DNA of 64,000 bases, from positions 1,490,501 to 1,554,500 of the forward strand of contig NC_092317.1 of the NCBI RefSeq assembly GCF_036785885.1, in the 5' to 3' direction. Both the position numbers and the translations under genes were made by a program. The notes under the pieces were generated by a model, which was given only the letters and a program-made list of their open reading frames with translations, had not been told where the DNA came from and searched no databases. Below are positions 11,101-24,039 of this stretch, piece by piece. Each line of letters begins with the position of its first letter. The stretch's first letter is position 1. Source of the DNA: Coffea arabica (taxonomy: Eukaryota; Streptophyta; Magnoliopsida; Gentianales; Rubiaceae).

Positions 11101-12653
11101 ACGCAACGAACTTTCTTTTCTCTCAGATATTTGAGAAACTACAAATTGCAAATGGTAGGTCACGGTGGCGCTGGAAATTTCATGTCCGGTGGCTTTGGCT
11201 TTTTCTATATATTGAGAGTGGTTCTGGTTGTTAGGCACCTGTCGTTTTTAATATTTCAAAGAAGATACCAAAAATTCTAATTGCTTTTCAGTCCAGCACA
11301 AACAGCAAACCAACAACAAAGAGATTCCTCTGAAGCTTCTCACTCGGACACAAACAAAACTCTGAAGCTTCCCACTCGGACACAAACAAAGAGCTTAACT
11401 TGCTGTCTTAATACTTTTTTACTTTTCTCACAAATCCCTTTACGTGAATAGTCGCTATAGATGCGGTAACTTTTATATAAATATATTCTTCATAATTTGA
11501 CATTTTATTCATCAAGATACACACTTATTATATACTATTACCCTTTTCTCACTGTAATGCTAGCTGTTGTATCGTCTAAGAAGGTATATATATGGCTCGT
11601 TTATCATTTTTCTTTCTCTTGTTCACTTTCTTTTAAAAGTAAATACACCTGATAAGCAGATTGGATAGCTTTTTTTTTTTTCTTTTTTAATATACATTTC
11701 AAATTGTACGAATGTTTTTTTTTTTTGAGGGGGGGGGGGGGGGGGTAGGGATGGTGACCATTCCCTACGAAAGCATACATACATATGGGCTTGTTGTTGT
11801 TCATGCATGGACTCTGTACGTAATCAACTGATCATCTCATCTCAAGAGAGTGTAATTATTAGGTCGGAGATGCTTTTGGGAAATGTCAACCCAGGGAGTG
11901 TGGGTTTTCTTCCTTATTCAAGCCTTCGACAGAGAAAACACACTCGAGGGAATCATTACGCGGAGTGCTGCATGTACTCTGCTCTCACTCCACCATGACC
12001 ATGCATATATGCTTCACGCAGATTTGGACTTAGTGCCAGTCAAATTCTGCAGACATTAATAATCTGTGGAAATTAGAGACTACTGATTCAGAGATTCAAC
12101 TCAACAAGTGCGGGGGACAAAAACGATTGTAATTTTGTAAAAATAATACTCTCACCATCTCTTTCTTTATAAAGTTTTCAATTCTTCGACTGTGCAAGTG
12201 ATAAAGAAAAAAAAAAGATAATGAGATAATAATGGCTGTTAATATTTTCCACAAATTTTGTAAATTGATAACTCAATAATTAACAGACTCTATTTACATA
12301 GTACTCCATAGTATTGAAAGATGAAGTTTGCGTCTCTCCACAATTATGCACGCTTAATTGAGCATTATGTGTCATAAGTATTTGATTGATTGGAGCACAC
12401 TTAGGCCATGCAATGCAAAACAAGTCAATCAACTTGTCGCTTGTGTCATGAATTTCAGAGCTTGTAGAAGCACGTGGAAAGTACATCGAGAACAAACAAG
12501 ACAAAGTATTTCGTGTTGATGATGTTTTGATTGACTGGATACAGAATATTTTACAGGGTAGTTAAATTTCTTGACACGCAGCATTGTCTATTCTAAATGC
12601 AAATGAAATTTGGGAAGGAAAAAAAAAGCGCCTTCAAAATAATAATATTATAC
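8195..12653. other. Intergenic DNA, no gene seen
   Basis: About 4.5 kb without a convincing coding exon. It holds the imperfect tandem repeat at 9585-10112, poly-A and poly-T runs, a pure G run of about 18 bases near 11728-11745, and AT-rich filler. Open frames such as those near 11604-11998 cross homopolymers and have no family features. Confidence 0.6.
9585..10112. repeat. Imperfect tandem duplication of about 250 bp
   Basis: Two copies, about 9585-9868 and 9871-10112, share the same order of blocks: TGCCTCCTGTC, a TTGCAT block, a 'gggagggat' block, TTTCATGCGTAA with GATTTAA, 'ggagttgattc', a GGTGCGTTTCTTCTG block, and a CACCTTT...TTAACCTT block. Each copy has its own small insertions and substitutions, so the duplication is old. 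No coding potential is evident and I do not recognise the unit. Confidence 0.6.
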
Positions 12654-12826
12654 TTGTTTGGATAGAGTATAATTTGAAATATTATCTGGAATAATTACTG
12701 TAACATTTTTTGTGATGTGATGTATGTGAGATAAAAATTGGTTGGAAATGTAAAAAGATGGATTGAAAAATGTGTTTACGATGCAAACGAAATATTATTA
12801 TTTGAGATAAGGAGGTATCCAAACAA
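12654..12826. mobile_element. MITE, complete copy
   Basis: A 173-bp AT-rich element opens TTGTTTGGATA and closes TATCCAAACAA, an 11-bp perfect terminal inverted repeat. It encodes nothing. It is related in sequence and orientation to the copy at 12956-13139 and to the fragment at 571-618. No convincing target duplication is visible, so the superfamily is open. Confidence 0.7.
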
Positions 12827-12955
12827 ACCACCAATAAGAAATTCGTTAGGAAAGTGAATTTTTCAACACAAATACTTGTTTTGAGACAAAGGGTGGACTA
12901 GGTACACATCTTGATATTTTATTCACCATGCGTTACACAATTAATAACAAAGTAT

Positions 12956-13139
12956 GTGTTTGGATACAAAATTATTTGGAATAAAATTTTTGTTTATATA
13001 AAAAGTCACTGTTACACTTTTTATAATGTGATATATGTGAAATAAGAAGATAATTGGATAGATTAAAAAAAAACAGTTAAAAAAATGTGATTATAAAATT
13101 AAATAATTTTTTTTTACAAATAACAACATATCCAAACAA
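12956..13139. mobile_element. MITE, second diverged copy
   Basis: This copy opens GTGTTTGGATA and closes with CATATCCAAACAAT. Its interior matches the copy at 12654 in the same orientation, including the block 'taatgtgatatatgtga' against 'tgatgtgatgtatgtga'. It lies only about 130 bp from the first copy and is more diverged at its ends. Confidence 0.6.
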
Positions 13140-13316
13140 TCCAAATTTTGATGTGGAGCCCTCGTTGGCTTTGTAGACTGAAGATGGTATCACTAGTAAA
13201 GGAAGAAAGCTTGCCAGCTGTCCAGGGGCAAAGAGTAGCATTTCGGTCTCTCTTGAACGCAATCAAGCGTGACAAGCGAGAGCCGTCCACCCAATACGTT
13301 CAAGCTTACTTAGAAC

Positions 13317-14136
13317 TAGAGGTGGCAAATCAACCCACTTAACTAAATTTACCCATACCCGTCCATGAATAGATGGGTATGGGTATCTTAAATTTTTGTA
13401 TATGGGTATAAATGGGTTATCCAATAATACCCATTTATTAAATGGGTATTATTGGGTAACCCATCAAACCCAATTAACCCATTTAAAATTCTCTTCCCCT
13501 AAATCTCTTCTTTTCCCCCACCCATTTTTTTTCAAATTTTTCATTTTGTCATGATGTTAACTACTTTTGTTTTATTATTATTATTATTTGTTGGTTTTAT
13601 TTTATTATTTTGTTTTCTCTTCGTTTGTTAACTTGCTCATTTTTCGGCATTACTAATTTATGATAAATTTGAACCTCTTTTCTTATCTTTCTAAAATGAA
13701 ATTTTAAATTTATATACGGAAAAAATGTTAGGGGTTAAAAATTTTTGGATTAAATTTTTATATTAACTTTTATAGTACTTAGTTCAAATTTTTATATTCT
13801 TATTATTCAATTATTAAATAATATGTAATTTTGTGAAATAGAGTATAAATGAAAAAAATTTGGTAATTAGGCTTATTGAACATTATAAGTAAATATTTAA
13901 AACTAATGATGGATACAAAGAGCGGTATAAATTGATAACTTAGTTTGCAAAAATGAATTTAAATGAATTTATAAAAAATTAAAATAAATGGGTTATAAAT
14001 GGGTAATTGGGTTACCCAATTCATTTTTTGACTTACCCATTTATACCCATCTAATTAAATGGGTATAAATGGGTTGACTCACTTATACCCATTACCCAAC
14101 CCAAACCCGCCCAAGTCACCCATTTTGACACCTCTA
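13317..14136. mobile_element. Non-autonomous hAT-type element, 820 bp
   Basis: The element begins TAGAGGTGGCAAA and ends TTTTGACACCTCTA, an imperfect terminal inverted repeat typical of hAT elements. It is flanked by an exact 8-bp direct repeat, CTTAGAAC, at 13309-13316 and 14137-14144. About 170 bp inside each end is dense in repeats of AAATGGGTAT and its complement, a subterminal repeat layout known for hAT elements. The AT-rich centre has no open frame of note, so the element must have depended on a transposase made elsewhere. The intact target duplication and recognisable ends suggest moderate age. Confidence 0.85.
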
Positions 14137-15194
14137 CTTAGAACTAGTAGAAAAATTAAAAATTTTCTTTTTTCTTTTCTTTTCTTTCCTTTTTTTTCCT
14201 TCCTCTTCTCCCTTCTCCTGCCTCCTCACACCAGACCTTTCTTCCCCCTCCTTTCCACCACATTGTCAACCAGTAACACTACCACTAGCGGGTGGTCATT
14301 GGTCGGCTGTGGTAGCGCCAGTGGAGGTGCAAGCCGTGATGGTGGTTTGAGGCAAGGAGGATGAAGAAGAAGAAAGAAAAGAAGAAAAGTTTTATGTATT
14401 TTTAGATATTTTGAAATGTGTAATTAAAAAACTTAAGAAAAACTTTGAAGTGTTTTTAGAAGTTAATGTAAATAAAATTGTAAAAAAACTTGCCTACTAA
14501 AAACAAGCCTAAAAAACATGCTTCCAAGTAGACCCGTCATTTTTTTTTCCTATTTAGTTGTAAAAACATAAATACAAATTTATCAGTCACTTCGTAATTT
14601 TGGCATCTTGATTCTTCCTGCATGACTTAATAGTCATGACAGAATTTTTTTTTTTAAATGTCTAATCATGTTAACATTACTAACCTTTCAAAGTAAGTTG
14701 CAAGAGAGTAAATAATACTAAACATAACCTCCAGAAAATGAAACAGCCCTTCTGGGCTTTAGGATATGGGTTTCCCTGTCTGCCAAAAGCTGGAGAAAGT
14801 GATAAAAGTTCTCAGATTTGGACTTTGAACAAGTTGTGGGCTGACACTTTTATCCAATCCCCAAAACCCATCCGTGCAATACACAATTGAGAAGAGTACT
14901 CTGATAACAGGAATCCTTTCCCCCAAGACCAGCCCAAAAAATATATATATTTATTAATGACATAGTTATGAATTTACATTTTTGACCTCAAGCCAAATTT
15001 GGATTTTTGGGAAAATGGCACCAAAAAGCATGAAGAATGGCGTTGAGACAGATTTTACATGAGATGAGATGAAAGATAGACTGCCCAAAAGACCCGGCAA
15101 TGTTAGTCTTAGTAGCAGCAGCTGCACCAGTGGCAGTAGGAGGCCACCACCAGTAGCCGCCTCTGCCGGCGGAACAGTTATTAAACTTCTAACA
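14137..15194. other. Upstream region of the beta-galactosidase gene
   Basis: About 1 kb without a gene. It has a CT-rich stretch near 14165-14260 followed by a short GC-richer patch, then AT-rich DNA. The promoter of the downstream gene must lie here, but I see no well-placed TATA box. An in-frame ATG at 15069 precedes the chosen start by 42 codons. Confidence 0.5.
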
Positions 15195-18100
15195 ATGGCG
15201 AGAAAACAGAGCCGCCGGAGAACTGCAATTTTCATCCTCGTGATTTGTTTTGCGGCCTTGGGAACTCTGGCGCCAGTATTTGCTCCTTTGCCTTCTTCTC
15301 TCTCTTCTCGCTCCAATTCTCATCACAACCTTAAAAAGGTAAAATTCACTTTACTTCTCTTTGAGTTTGCTTAATTAACGTCCTGATTTTTATGGTTAGA
15401 ATATAATCTTGGCGTAATTAACTGTGATTAGAGTGATGGTCGAAGCTTCGAGATAGCGGATGACAAGTTCTGGAGAGATGGGGAGCAATTTCAGATAATT
15501 GGTGGGGACTTGCATTATTTTCGTGTTCTTCCCGAGGTAATTTTATTTGATCCTTTGTACACTAATACAGTCCGAACTTCGAAATTGTGACGGAAAGATT
15601 TAGATACTCGAAGTTTGGAGCTCAGAAATGATTTCAAATCTCTCTATCCTAGTTGTTATTGTTTTCAGACACTGTTACCTCACAGAATATTAAAACTGTA
15701 GAGTAAGACTAGTAGTAGTATCAGATAAATTTCATAACTATTGCATAAGTTGATTGAATTGCTAGTATGGAGCTTCAATTGCACAAGCTGTTAATTTTTC
15801 TTTTGAACTGTTGTTGTATGGGTTAGAAGAGTGAGTTTTGATTCGAATATTTGCTCTTATTCTATAAAGTCTTTTTTTTGTCAATTTTCATTTTTTATTT
15901 TTAAGTACTGGGAAGATAGACTGCTGAGAGCGAAGGCGTTGGGCTTGAATACCATTCAAACTTATGTTCCATGGAATTTGCACGAGCCAAGGCAAGGCGA
16001 ATTGGTATTTGAGGGCATTGCAGATATAATTTCATTTCTGAAACTCTGCCACAAATTGAATTTACTGGTTATGCTTCGAGCTGGGCCTTATATATGTGGA
16101 GGTCAGTTTTGCAATTTCCTGTTTTGAAGTTTTTTGTTAAAATGTAGGTCTGGATCTTCTTTTAGCAACTTCGTCATCGCAGATCAAGTTTAAAGCGTTG
16201 CTTTTGCTTCTGAACATTTAGTACTGGTACAATATGGTAGATAGAATTACTAGTGTATTATTTCTTTTTTTTTTTGAATCCCTGGTTCTCACTTGGGGTG
16301 ATTATCTTATGCAGAGTGGGATTTGGGTGGCTTTCCTGCATGGTTACTTGCCATTGAACCGGCACTTCGGCTGAGATCCTCTGACCCCCCTTTCCTTGAG
16401 TTGGTACGTCTCTATCAGTCATTTATAAATTGGCGAGGCAACATTTTTCCAGGGTGCATAAGATTTATAGCTTCTTATTCTCGTAGCTCAGCAGATATCA
16501 TAAATTATGGTAAATCTACAAGATTGATGACTTAATGAACCACATGTCTTTTATTTCTGCAATTGTCTGGATTGATGAGAAAAAAGTATGTAGAGGAACA
16601 AAGTTCCTGCATAAAGTATTCGTGGCGTAAATTACATAGAACTGATGTCCGAGTCTTTTCATGAACTTCAATAGGAGCTCTTTGATATAAAAATTGATAT
16701 ACATCTATTTGTTTGATAATTTTGATGCATCTATTTCACATCTAGTTTCTAAAATCTGTTTCCATTTATAAAATAGGTTGACAGCTGGTGGAATATCCTA
16801 CTTCCAAAAATGTCACCTCTTCTTTACACCAATGGAGGCCCTATCATTATGGTACAGGTGAGTGAAGCTCTTTTAAAGGATATTTTTTGGAATCAAGAAA
16901 TAGAAGCCAATTAGGTATGAGTTGCAGGACCTATGTGTCCGGTGATATAGTTTTCCATTCATGGCAGAAATAGTGGAAGAAAACAAATCTGGGTATGCTC
17001 AACTGTTAGTAGCTATTTGGATAGTGGACATATAAAGGTTTTATGAACAGTCCAAAAAGAAGTCCTGGATACTTAATTTACAATGTCACTGCACCAATAG
17101 ATAGCTTGGAAAGCCTAAATTTGACAGCATTTTCATTACTAACTCTTCTGTTACAAGTTTGATATCCTAAACTTCCATACTGAACACAGGCATTAACAAA
17201 CTTCACTGCAAAGTTGTCAGTGTCCATCAAATGTTTCAATAATTCTCCGAACATATATATCGATACCAATTTTGGTCATTCTCCAGAGTGTCCTGAAAAT
17301 CCTGATTTACCATCTCCACTTTGAAGTTTGACAGTCCTAGTAAAATGTGGTGTGTGAAAAATAACGTTTTCTTGATGCCACAAGATGCTTTCTTCTGCAG
17401 CCTCTTGTTCATTTAAATGATGCTGTATAGATTGGCCATTTCCTGATATGTAGAATATATGACAGATCGAAAATGAATTTGGTTCTTATGGGAATGACAA
17501 AGCTTACCTGCATCATTTGGTCAAATTAGCAAGAGGACACCTTGGAAATGATGTAATTCTGTAAGTTGTTTATTGTACTCGACTTCATGGTGATGCTGTA
17601 AGGTTATTCCACTATTTGGTTTTTCACTATATAGTGTTTATATTTGCTACAGTACACATATAGATAGGTTTTGCTTAACTTGAACTATTAAAGTGATTTG
17701 AAGTAAAATAAAAAGATAACAAAAAAAGTGGTTTGAAGTATTTGCTATGCCAGGATCACTGACTTTTAGTTTTACTGTCTTGGGCCAACTAATGGTAAGT
17801 TGATTGCTTGCAGGTATACAACAGATGGTGGTTCAAGGGAAACTCTTGAGAAAGGAACAATTTCTGGAGATGCTGTCTTTTCAGGTAAGGTTTCTCTTAA
17901 CAACTAGAATTTATCCAAGTTGAAATTGCAATCTCTGTAAACTTAATATGTGTAGTTGATGTTGATAATGTATAAACCTTGCTTCCGTGTAGATTCTGTA
18001 CTTCTGGTCTCTCTCACTCTCTCTCTCTCTCTCTCTCGGGTCATAAATAAGCTTGCTCTGCATCTGTAGCATCTTCGAAATTCTGTTGGTCAACTTATCA

Positions 18101-21100
18101 AAAAACAAAAAGACAAGATTTATTACTCTCTTGCCTTTTGACTTGAGAATTTTGGACAATTTTGATGTTTTTAATGAACTTTGTAGATTAGCATTGCTAG
18201 CACTGCCTATAGTTTGATTACTGGTTTTATGCATACAAGCTTTGTTAGTAAGTGATCATTGTTTTTTGCTTTAGCTGTGGACTTCACAACTGGGGATGAT
18301 CCAAGGCCGATATTTGCCTTGCAAAAGAAGTTCAATGAGCCAGGGAAATCACCACCTCTTTCTGCGTGAGTATTTTGCTTTAGTTTGTGTGTTTTTCCGA
18401 ACAGCTGTTCTCCATTACAGTGTAAATGTTATTTCTTCAGGGAATTTTATACTGGTTGGCTTGCACACTGGGGGGAGAAAATTGCAAGTACGAGTGCAAC
18501 TTTCACTGCAGATTCCCTAGAAAAGATTTTGTCAATGAATGCGTCTGTTGTGCTTTATGTATAGTTCTAAACTCAGACCTGTTTTGTGTGCCCATTGCTA
18601 CCTTATAGTGGAAAATTATTTTTCTGGTTTCCAGATGGCACATGGTGGAACAAACTTTGGATTTTACAATGGCGCCAATAGTGGTGCAGATGAGTCAGAC
18701 TACAAGCCTGATCTTACATCTTATGACTATGTGAGCGAGATTTTGACCTATTCATTTCGATATTAAGCTGAGTTGATGAGTTCTTCCTCATGAAATTCCC
18801 ATGGCTTTTCAATTAGGATGCACCTATTAGAGAATCTGGTGATGTGGATAATGCAAAGTACAAAGGTGAAGTTGAAACCTTGGCATCTTATAAATGTCCT
18901 TCAAGGATATCTCTGTAGAAAAGCATCCTTTTCCCGTTTTCTGTTTTGATATTTGATAAGATTGCATGGATATGAATGTTCATATATAATGGTCAAATGT
19001 CTGTAGACAGCATTTTTTTTGCAACTGCAGAGATATGTATCTAAAGGGTGACAAGTGATTAATTGGGATGATATGATCTTGAAAATTATCTTTCTCGTAG
19101 TTTGGTGATTCTGGACCATGGTGCACAGGTTGTTCCTGGTGCATCTCCCCTCCTTTTCCCCTTCGTCTTCCCTTTTTTTTTTTGGGAGAGGGGTTGCTGA
19201 TACATATTTGAATGCTTTATCCACAGATTACTACTTTTCCTCATTCTTTCTCTTGTACCAAAAGAAAGAGTAATCTTGGGTTACCTACACCATCCCTCCG
19301 AAGAAAATTCTTTTCTATGTATATTCAATAAAGCTATTGTTTTCTTAATAAAGCTGCCTGGTAGAATAAATCTGTTCTTTCCTGAATAAATCTGAATGGT
19401 ACTGCTTTCAGCTCTACAAAGAGTTATTTCAAAGTATACCGTGGAAGAGCCCACTTCAGTTCCTCCTGATAATCAAAGAGCCACATATGGACGTATAGAG
19501 TTACAGAAGTCAGCTTTCCTTTTTGATATAGTTGACTATCCAGAACTCATTTCAGTAGTTGAATCTGAAATCCCACTATCAATGGAGTCTGTCGGTCAGG
19601 TAGACTACAGTGAAGTTACTTTTTGCTTAAAATGCTTTTGTTATTGGTTCTTCCATTTAGTCAAATGGTGGATGATATGCTGCTTGTTTGCAATTTAATC
19701 TTACATTTCAGATGTTTGGCTTTGTACTATATGCATCTGAGTACACCTCAAAAGGCAATAGAAGTGTGTTGTCCATACCAAAGGTAAGCCCTTATTGCTT
19801 GTACTTGCAAGGCTTAAGTTAGTGGCCCTGTCTTGGTTCCTAGCTCTCTGTGAGTCTAAAGGTGCTTTTTGCCTTAAAAACTCCATATATCATTTACAAT
19901 TGACACAAATTAAGGAAGTTGAACATTACCAAAAAAAACCCTTATGGTAATGACTCCATGTTCCGTCCTATTGCAGGTGCATGACAGAGCTCAAGTGTTT
20001 ATATCATGTACTTCTGACGATAACAGGAAAAGACCAATTTACATTGGCACCATCTCAAGAGGGTCAAATCGAGCCATTGATCTTCCTCATTTTAATTGTG
20101 TCTCCCGAACAAAACTATATATTTTGGTACAGATTCTCTCTCTCTCTCTCTCTCTTGTCATCTGTTGGAGGCAGGTTTCTTTCTGATCACTGGTATTAAC
20201 TAGAACCAGAATCTGCTTGGTTTTCTGTTTCTTTAAGGTTCTTCAATACTATGTGAAGTTTATACATCAGCTTATGTAGCGTTCTTCTTCCTGTCCATTA
20301 CATGCATACTATTTGATGTCTGTATTGCTGAGGAAGTACATACTATTTGATGCATTCTCAGTTTATATGTCAGCATATGAAGTTTATACTATTTGAGGTC
20401 TGTATTGCTGAGGATATTTTCGGATTTTGCAATCAGCTAATTAGCTCAGTTTGGTCGCTAACAAATAATGCCAAAGTGGTGATTAGACATTGTGATTTGC
20501 TTCTCTGTGGTTGTGCTAAAATGTATGCTTCTGTCACGAATTGAAATGGTAATATTAATCATGTATGATTTTAACTTGTATATACCGCTAGAAAACCTTT
20601 AGAGCCCATTTTTTTAATCAATAAAGCACTTACATGATGGAACAGTGCACCCTCTTTTAGTTTTGTTTTCATACTGCTTTTTCCAGTATTGTTTTTGGCA
20701 TCAATGGTATGTTGTGATTTTCAGTTTGTTAACGCATATCTGTATTTGTAGGTTGAAAATATGGGTCGTCTGAATTATGGGCCATACATATTTGACAAGA
20801 AGGTAGAAATTCCTATGCTCCAATGAATCTTTAGTTTGATAATTTCTATGCCCTTCAGTGTAGTTTAGCTGGTGTTCTATTCTCATGATTCACCTGATGC
20901 TTTATATGCATTTTCAAACTTATGCAAAAATATTAATTATGGGTGGAGCTTTGTGCTTTAGGAATAATTTTGAAGCATGTTATTAGTGTTAAACTTGAAA
21001 CTCTTACTAAAACATTGCTAGTTATGAATGCATTTTTTGCTTTTTGTAGCTTTAACCTTCTTTACTTGCCTCTCATGTTATGTTGTGTAAACGACCGAAA

Positions 21101-22614
21101 TACTCTCTCGGTGACTTTCATATTGTAGCCAGTCACAGAAATTATATGACTTGGTCATTGTTTGTTAGGATTGTTGGAGGAGAAATAAGATGGGCTGATT
21201 AATTAAGCAAATAGAGAACCGGAGTTATTCGCACTTTTGATATCTGTTCTTCATGTGTCATTTGAGAAACAAACATTTTGCCCCTAATCAATGTGCCTGA
21301 TCATGCATATGTTGTGAGGTTACCCGTGTGAATTTAAAGTGCCATGTTTGGAGTATTGGTACTCGGTGATATGGGTCAGTCATGAAAAGGCCCATGGTTC
21401 ATAAAATGTGTAGTTTCTTCTTGGTGCTAATTTGTTTTTGGACAAAAAGTCATTAATGGAGTATTCTGTGCTGCAGGGCATTTTATCTTCTGTTTATGTG
21501 GGTGGAAGGCCTTTGTTTAAGTGGAGAATGCTTTCAATTCCTTTTCACAACCTAAATGAAGGCCGAAAAATCTCTTCCATTGTTTCAGATGCATATTCCA
21601 AGTTCATTAAAGTATCTTCACTCGAAGATCTGAATTATAGAAGACATAGTAAGTTGTAATTATTTAGATATCTGAATGCAAAAACTATATATTGCAGGAA
21701 GCAAGTGATGTACATTTAGCATCTATAGAATTTCAAAGCATGATAAGATTGAGAGCATTGCAAAGCGAATAGCGGCTTATTACCACCTGCATATTGTGCA
21801 GGGGATAATCTGGAGCCAACTTTCTACACGGGTCGATTTGCTATTGACCAAGTCAAAGACACGTACCTTTCTTTCAATGGGTGGAGTAAGGGGATTGCTT
21901 TTGTTAATGAATTTAATATTGGGCGATATTGGCCGGTAAAACATTCTTTGTTTAATTTATTGTCTTCTATTTCTTCTCACATTAATGTTGCTTGAGAATT
22001 CTTGAAAGCAAAATCTTCTGTTTGATCTTTTGCAGTCAGTTGGACCACAGTGTAACCTATACGTCCCAGCTCCAATACTTCGAGAGGGGGAAAATGTTGT
22101 GGTATTAAATCTCCCTACTTCATTTACCCATCCAGTAAAAGAGACATTGTCTTTATGAATTCACTTAAATGAGAAAACACAGGGAAAAAGTGCATGCTTA
22201 TGAAGTAATTGCTCTATTTCCTGTCTGGTATTACTTCATATCTTTTTCTTTCTTCAACTTCTTAGCTACTTGAATGCAGTTAATGTTTTGTTCATTTTTT
22301 TTATGGTCTCTTTATTGCACATCTGGCTAGTAGGCAGAATATGGGATGGTTAATTGATTCGTACTTCTGCTTTAATTCTTTTTCCAAAAACATTTTACGT
22401 TTATGTTTCTGCTATATGATTGTTTCCCATAAACTATTACTTTCAGATTTCATTGACCAGACTGTGCTGCTGAAGCACTTTAATGATTTTGATGCAACCA
22501 TCATGTTGTTGTCTTGACTTCATTCAGGTTATTCTGGAGTTAGAGTCTGCGAGCTCCAAGCTTTCTTTGAGCTCAACTGACCGGCCAGACTTCACTTGTG
22601 GTTCAATTGGTTGA
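15195..22614 (+). CDS. BGAL17: Beta-galactosidase, GH35 family (BGAL17-like)
   Basis: Nineteen exons: 15195-15338, 15432-15536, 15906-16101, 16315-16403, 16777-16857, 17466-17560, 17814-17884, 18275-18365, 18441-18558, 18635-18730, 18817-18865, 19412-19599, 19712-19783, 19977-20126, 20752-20802, 21477-21648, 21802-21935, 22036-22101, 22528-22614; 684 residues, every junction in frame. The family removes terminal beta-galactose from cell-wall or glycoprotein glycans. MARKQSRRR followed by a hydrophobic stretch (about residues 10-30) suggests a signal peptide or anchor. The GH35 signature [17 protein letters not shown] holds the expected acid/base Glu209; the expected nucleophile is Glu292 in [22 protein letters not shown] is also conserved. 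The single-gene BGAL17 clade is nearer animal GLB1 than other plant BGALs, and the length fits. I chose the second in-frame ATG because it sits directly before the hydrophobic segment. Confidence 0.95.
18010..18037. repeat. (CT)n microsatellite in a BGAL17 intron
   Basis: A run of CT dinucleotides with one interruption inside the intron between 17884 and 18275. A second CT run lies near 20133-20156 in a later intron. Confidence 0.85.
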
Positions 22615-23832
22615 AGATTGAATTAAGATACCGATATATGAGTTTCCTGATGACGGCGGGGTACTGAAGATGGTAGAATGGATCATGTGTAGGAGAAATA
22701 TTTTTGGCTGTTTAGTGCCTGAAGAGTTCAAGGAACTCTGCATATGGCCTAAACAGAAAATCTTCCAACCAGCAGTGTACATAAAAATGAGAGGAGAAAG
22801 TGGAAACCTACTTGTTCAGATGAAGGAGAGGGAGAGAGTTCTTGCAGTCAGCCAATACTACGCAACTTCGTAAGTGCCTCGTTGGGAAAAAATAGCTACG
22901 TGTGCTTCCAAGTGTTGGCTTTTATCAAATACATCTGTATCTGTATTTCTTGCTTACATCTGCAATGTAGCGTGCTGGTTGAGGAATTTGATCATTGTTT
23001 GGGCATTGTCCTATTCAAACGACTTTGTTGCCAATTTCTTTTGAGAAGTAATGGTTCTATTGCAAGTTCCGTTTCCCCGTCACAGTTCAATTTTCAAACT
23101 CTCAAACTCTCTTTCTTGGAGCAGAATGTTGGAGGCTCAAGATTCAAGACCGGAGATGTCTGGAGACTTCTTGTTCAGAAACATGATGCCATTTTGTGGC
23201 GTAAACATCTGTATATTTTTTTTTCTGTAATTGGAAATGGATTAGATGCTTCCTCAAACGGATAAGATCATGTTATAGGACATCTTTGGGGTAAACATGG
23301 GTTAATGACAGAAATCAATAGCCGCGGCATATACTACGATGCGTTCCACTTAATGCGGTATTAGTGCTTTAAGCCGCTACGATTTTTGTAGTCTGGGTTT
23401 TTTCAGAGTCCACCGTGTACATTAAGCACCCAAGCCCTTCCCCTTCCAAGATGTTAAGGAGAAATCTGGAGACAATAATAATAAAGCTTTTACTTTGAGC
23501 TACTAAATTACCAACTGATCATTGGAATGTGTTAGGAACAGTGTGAATTCATTTCCGTCCTCCGCCCATGAAAGAAAATAGCATGTCCATAGCTACCAAG
23601 AACATTCCGGCAAAATCCAAAATCAAATTACAAGACAACATGATATGAACAACTGCAGGACTACAAGATGTATGATTTGATTATCACTCGTACCCAAAGC
23701 TATGAAGAACTTTATTTCAGTGCATTCATATTATTATTGCAGTGTACAAGTTTCGCAAGGCCAAAACTTTCCAAGAAACTAACAGGGAATTCATCGCTTT
23801 ACCTAACACACAAGGTCCATCTACAACCAAAG
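22615..23832. other. 3' flanks of two convergent genes
   Basis: The beta-galactosidase gene (+) and the small gene at 23833-24033 (-) point at each other. Open frames at 22670-22873 and 22882-23265 have no family features and are likely untranslated sequence. An AATAAAG near 23479 could be the poly(A) signal of the beta-galactosidase transcript. No other gene is seen. Confidence 0.5.
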
Positions 23833-24033
23833 TCATTTTGATGGCTGTTTAGGAGAATCCTTTGATTCCTGCTTTGACCCTGACCTGGCTGCAGTTGCTG
23901 CAGCTGTCACGGCAGCAGCAGCTGCACCTACTTTTACACCACCTGCAGCTTTAAGAGCACCCGCAATTTTTGCAAATGCAGCTACTCCACCAACAAGGAT
24001 AGCTCTTAGGGCAACTGTTGGTTTTATCGTCAT
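23833..24033 (-). CDS. Small alanine-rich, possibly membrane-inserted plant protein
   Basis: A single coding exon gives 66 residues: MTIKPTVALRAILVGGVAAF, then alternating Ala/Gly/Val-rich segments, then a polar tail of Ser, Lys and Gln. The hydrophobic stretches (about residues 7-23 and 30-48) could span or lie in a membrane. Immediately upstream on the minus strand is a pyrimidine tract and TCAG|GTAGACC, a good acceptor, so an intron probably lies in the 5' leader. A candidate donor CAG|GTTCG at about 25687 would make that intron about 1.6 kb, with the first leader exon around 25688-25830. The protein resembles small uncharacterised proteins widespread in plants, but I do not know its function. 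The alternative is that the frame is chance; the good acceptor and alanine-biased composition argue against it. Confidence 0.65.
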   Translation of the reverse strand: MTIKPTVALRAILVGGVAAFAKIAGALKAAGGVKVGAAAAAVTAAATAARSGSKQESKDSPKQPSK

Positions 24034-24039
24034 AATGGT

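Noticed and set aside
22670-23265. Two plus-strand open frames after the beta-galactosidase stop
   Set aside because: They lack family features and exon junctions; the enzyme's conserved C-terminus already ends at 22614. Likely untranslated sequence.
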